64,000 nt of DNA from Sphingobacterium tabacisoli. GTDB taxonomy: Bacteria; Bacteroidota; Bacteroidia; Sphingobacteriales; Sphingobacteriaceae. The notes under the pieces are model-generated. The model saw nothing but the letters and a program-made list of their open reading frames with translations. It was not told where the DNA came from and did not search any database. This document shows, piece by piece, positions 61,770-64,000 of this stretch. How positions within the stretch are numbered: position 1 is the first letter of the stretch; every line of letters begins with the position of its first letter. A program made the translations under genes and the position numbers. The DNA lies in the NCBI RefSeq assembly GCF_017908035.1, contig NZ_JAEQMU010000004.1, forward strand, positions 124,001 to 188,000, given 5' to 3'.

Positions 61770-62267
61770 CTACCATAAGTGATAACGCACACCCAACATC
61801 GCATAGTTGGGCTTGAATTTTTCATCGGTCGTAATGTACTTCATCTTATATCCAGCATAGACGGATAGCTTAACAGGAGAAAAGTAATAACTGACTCCTA
61901 CTTGTCCATTCATAACAAATGCATCATTGTTGACCTGTTCATAATCACGCTCTTCCCCTTTTGTATAACGAACAAATTCTCCAGAAGCACCTACCCCTAG
62001 AAAAACATTCCAATTGCTTTTTCTTTTATTCAAAAGAGAAAACAGATAATCAGCACCTGTAACTACAACCGTATCTCCAGCATGCACCTGTGCTTGCAAT
62101 GCACTCCGGCTATCAAGGTCATACTTCGCCTGAACACCAAAAGTCTTTTCTCTGGCCTTTTTCACGTTTATATCCCCATAAAACCCGAATGCCCAATTAT
62201 GTTCCTGGCTAAATGAAACGGTTGTCAGGGCTACTACCGCTATTAAAGTCAAAATTCCTTTTATCAT
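61770..62267 (-). CDS. Small outer-membrane beta-barrel protein
   Basis: A 165-residue exported protein: signal ending TVSFSQ (about residue 21), strands with alternating hydrophobic residues (FGFYGDINV, NVFLGVGASGEFVRY, VGVSYYFSPVKLSVYAGYKM) and final RYHLW with an aromatic end. It is likely an eight-stranded barrel, unrelated in detail to the barrel at 50654-51292. It starts 7 bp after the HemJ stop and is the last gene of that transcript, so it may have a role in the membrane context of HemJ; this is only positional. Confidence 0.7.
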   Translation of the reverse strand: MIKGILTLIAVVALTTVSFSQEHNWAFGFYGDINVKKAREKTFGVQAKYDLDSRSALQAQVHAGDTVVVTGADYLFSLLNKRKSNWNVFLGVGASGEFVRYTKGEERDYEQVNNDAFVMNGQVGVSYYFSPVKLSVYAGYKMKYITTDEKFKPNYAMLGVRYHLW

Positions 62268-62274
62268 AATAGTT

Positions 62275-62826
62275 TTAATCTACTTGTTCTCCTTTTGATT
62301 TACGATATGTTTTATAAAGCTTAATCAAAAACATCAGCAATACTGCCAGACACACAATGCCTAATACGCCATATATCCAGTTGAGTGCTGATTTCAAAAT
62401 AACAACAAATACGATTGCAAACAACAGTATTGTAGAAAGTTCATTCCAGAGCCTCAACTGTGTAGAGGTCCAGGTCGAAGTTTCATCACGAAGTGCATGC
62501 ATTATCCGCTGTGATCTGAAATGATAAAAAACCATACCTACAACAAACAACAGCTTGACATGCATCCATCCCAACGTCAGCAATCCAGGACTCGTGTATA
62601 GCATCAGTAGTGCCGAAGCTATCGCAATATACATTGCCGGAGTCGTTATCACCCACCATAGGCGGTTTTCCATTAATGTAAACTGCTTATGCAAAATCTG
62701 ATATTCGACCTCTCCCTTACCTTTTGCTTCAGTATGATAGATAAAAAGTCGGGGCATATAAAATAATCCCGCCATCCAACAGATCACAAAAATAATATGC
62801 ACTGCTTTCGCATATAGGTATATCAT
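62275..62826 (-). CDS. hemJ: Protoporphyrinogen IX oxidase HemJ (CopD-like membrane protein)
   Basis: A 183-residue protein with four to five membrane helices. The N-terminus KAVHIIFVICWMAGLFYMP with RLF and His31 holds His10, and WMHVKLLF holds Lys91; the His and Lys residues are the invariant ones of the HemJ family. HemJ oxidises protoporphyrinogen IX to protoporphyrin IX in the haem pathway; the encoded haem enzyme HemE lies just upstream, supporting the call. A TATTTTTG box four bases before the ATG suggests a leaderless message, and a terminator separates it from hemE. HemJ proteins are usually 140-210 residues. Confidence 0.85.
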   Translation of the reverse strand: MIYLYAKAVHIIFVICWMAGLFYMPRLFIYHTEAKGKGEVEYQILHKQFTLMENRLWWVITTPAMYIAIASALLMLYTSPGLLTLGWMHVKLLFVVGMVFYHFRSQRIMHALRDETSTWTSTQLRLWNELSTILLFAIVFVVILKSALNWIYGVLGIVCLAVLLMFLIKLYKTYRKSKGEQVD

Positions 62827-62830
62827 AGCA

Positions 62831-62838
62831 CAAAAATA
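62831..62838 (-). promoter_or_regulatory. -7 box (TATTTTTG) next to the hemJ start; leaderless transcript likely
   Basis: Minus strand TATTTTTG ends at 62831, and the ATG starts at 62826, with only TGCT between. With 4-6 bp from box to start site, transcription would begin at the ATG itself. The T run of the hemE terminator runs into this box. Confidence 0.5.
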
Positions 62839-62870
62839 AAAAGGAAAAATTAAATAATTTTTCCTTTTTT
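62838..62870 (-). terminator. Terminator between hemE and hemJ
   Basis: AAAAAGGAAAAATT (62838-62851) and AATTTTTCCTTTTT (62856-62869) are a perfect 14-bp inverted repeat around AAAT, 11 bp behind the hemE stop. Its T run ends in the hemJ promoter box, so the two genes are probably separate units. Confidence 0.78.
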
Positions 62871-62880
62871 AATCTAATCG

Positions 62881-63915
62881 TTAGTATCTAAACTCTCTTA
62901 TGACTTCCACTGCGTATTTGACATGGTCAAATGGCATATCAGGCATAATACCATGCCCTAGGTTACATATAAAGCCATTTTCCCCACGCATTCTTTCAAA
63001 CAACTCATGAATCTTAGCTTTAATCACCGGTTTGTCTGCGTACATGATAAACGGATCTAAGTTTCCTTGGACAGCCATGCCTGCAGGCAGACTTTTCTTG
63101 ATATTTAGCAGATCCGCATTCCAATCAACAGAAATAACGTCAGGGTTACTTGCAGCCATTACAGGTGCAAATACAGATGCTCCTTTAGCAAATGATATTA
63201 CAGGTACTGTACGCTTCAGATTTGCTAAAATATACTTATTGTATTTATGCGAGAATGTATGGTAGTCATTCCACGATAGTGCATTAGCCCAGCTATCGAA
63301 AAGCTGAACAGCATTAACACCTGCATCGATCTGCATATTCAAGTAAGCTATCGTCAGGTCCGCTATTTTCTGAAGAATAAGGTGCGCCAATTCAGGCTCA
63401 TTATTCAACATCAACTTCGTTAACTTAAAATCTCGAGAAGATCCACCTTCAACCAAATAACTTAGTATTGTAAACGGCGCTCCCGCAAATCCAATCAAAG
63501 GAATGCGTCCATCAAGACGTTGTTGTATAACACGGATTGCATCCGCTACATATTGCAATTTGTCAAGACAATCCACTGATAGATTTTCGGCATCCTTCCA
63601 AGTACGGACAGGGTTCGAAAAACGAGGCCCTACTCCTTGCTCAAAAGAAAGATCTCCTCCCATTGCCTCTCCAGTGACGAGGATATCCGAAAATAAAATG
63701 GCAGCATCAATACCTAAAAGATCAACTGGAAGCATAGTTACATCTGCGGCGACCTCTGGAGTTTTACACATCTCCAAAAAGCTGTATTTATTTTTAATCT
63801 CCCAATATTCCGGCATAAAACGTCCTGCTTGACGCATCATCCATACCGGAGGTCTCTCGACTTGCTGCGAAAGCGCAGCCTTGATAAACAAATCGTTCTG
63901 TAAAGTTGTACTCAC
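62881..63915 (-). CDS. hemE: Uroporphyrinogen decarboxylase
   Basis: A 344-residue TIM-barrel enzyme of the normal length. It has the substrate-binding motif PPVWMMRQAGRFMPEYWE near the N-terminus, LFSDILVTGEAMGGDLSFE, GFAGAPFTILSYLVEGG and NLGHGIMPDMPFDHVKY at the end, all typical of HemE. It removes four carboxyl groups from uroporphyrinogen III to give coproporphyrinogen III, the branch point to haem. It lies 6 bp behind an incomplete gene of the same strand, so it belongs to an operon that continues outside the window. Confidence 0.97.
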   Translation of the reverse strand: MSTTLQNDLFIKAALSQQVERPPVWMMRQAGRFMPEYWEIKNKYSFLEMCKTPEVAADVTMLPVDLLGIDAAILFSDILVTGEAMGGDLSFEQGVGPRFSNPVRTWKDAENLSVDCLDKLQYVADAIRVIQQRLDGRIPLIGFAGAPFTILSYLVEGGSSRDFKLTKLMLNNEPELAHLILQKIADLTIAYLNMQIDAGVNAVQLFDSWANALSWNDYHTFSHKYNKYILANLKRTVPVISFAKGASVFAPVMAASNPDVISVDWNADLLNIKKSLPAGMAVQGNLDPFIMYADKPVIKAKIHELFERMRGENGFICNLGHGIMPDMPFDHVKYAVEVIREFRY

Positions 63916-63921
63916 TATTTC

Positions 63922-64000
63922 TTAATTATATTTTTTTACGTCTTCTCTAATTTTTGCAACGATATCACGTTGTCTATGCGTCAAAGCCAGCTTATCTGTG
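63922..64000 (-). CDS. 3' end of an unidentified gene upstream of hemE
   Basis: The minus strand is open from the window edge to a TAA at 63922-63924, six bases before the hemE ATG. The visible C-terminus is about 25 residues, charged and helical, TDKLALTHRQRDIVAKIRED followed by VKKYN. I do not recognise the family from this fragment; its closeness to hemE points to a cotranscribed partner, perhaps also in haem synthesis. Confidence 0.65.
   Translation of the reverse strand, partial: TDKLALTHRQRDIVAKIREDVKKYN

Overview
The window looks like a chromosomal segment from a member of the Bacteroidota, most probably a Sphingobacterium/Pedobacter-type Sphingobacteriaceae. This is inferred from SusC/SusD pairs, FecI/FecR (sigma/anti-sigma) switches, lipoproteins with a DUF4843 or PKD-like fold, DUF2480 and DUF6377 proteins, and promoters of the Bacteroidota type (-7 box TAnnTTTG). 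No IS element, prophage, CRISPR array or rRNA was seen.

Layout. 1-3.4 kb: a truncated DUF6377 regulator and a divergent EamA exporter/Lrp regulator pair. 3.5-25.9 kb and 33.3-43.8 kb: three consecutive minus-strand loci with the plan ECF sigma, FecR anti-sigma, SusC with an STN signalling domain, SusD, accessory genes, and a thioredoxin-fold protein at or near the end. Locus 1 (3522-11665) is minimal. Locus 2 (11771-25872) adds DUF4843 and PKD-like lipoproteins, a composite esterase lipoprotein, and a CPA1 Na+/H+ antiporter between sigma and anti-sigma. Locus 3 (33314-43826) adds a TlpA-like protein with a DUF4369-like domain and a dipeptidyl-peptidase-IV-type S9 peptidase. In each, the outer-membrane receptor probably senses its ligand through STN, FecR releases the sigma factor, and the operon is induced. 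Substrates are unknown; the peptidase hints at peptides for locus 3.

Between loci 2 and 3 (26.0-33.2 kb) lie an FMN-dependent alpha-hydroxyacid dehydrogenase, a copper chaperone with a CopA P-type ATPase, and a SWIM/SNF2 helicase. 44.0-46.0 kb: a flavodoxin-like oxidoreductase, DUF2480, and a SufR-like Fe-S regulator with a 48-nt perfect hairpin in its upstream region. 46.1-49.8 kb: the str operon rpsL-rpsG-fusA-rpsJ, with two large intercistronic hairpins and a strong terminator directly after rpsJ. 49.9-54.1 kb: an SDR, an outer-membrane barrel, a Tet-type MFS exporter, a 690-bp intergenic region with repeats, and a DinB protein. 54.1-58.2 kb: a siderophore ABC importer (two permeases and a binding protein, no ATPase) divergent from an AraC regulator. 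58.2-64 kb: tRNA-Met, a START-like protein, an LptF/LptG permease, RibBA, a small barrel, HemJ, HemE and the tail of another gene.

The most unusual points are the antiporter wedged inside a sigma/anti-sigma pair, the recurring thioredoxin-fold partner of the three SusCD systems, the esterase/lectin-like fusion, the importer lacking its ATPase, the 22-bp perfect inverted repeat at 45.2 kb, the 10-bp-phased tandem repeat at 53.4 kb, and the hairpins of the str operon. Everything is read by eye from sequence; no database search was possible.
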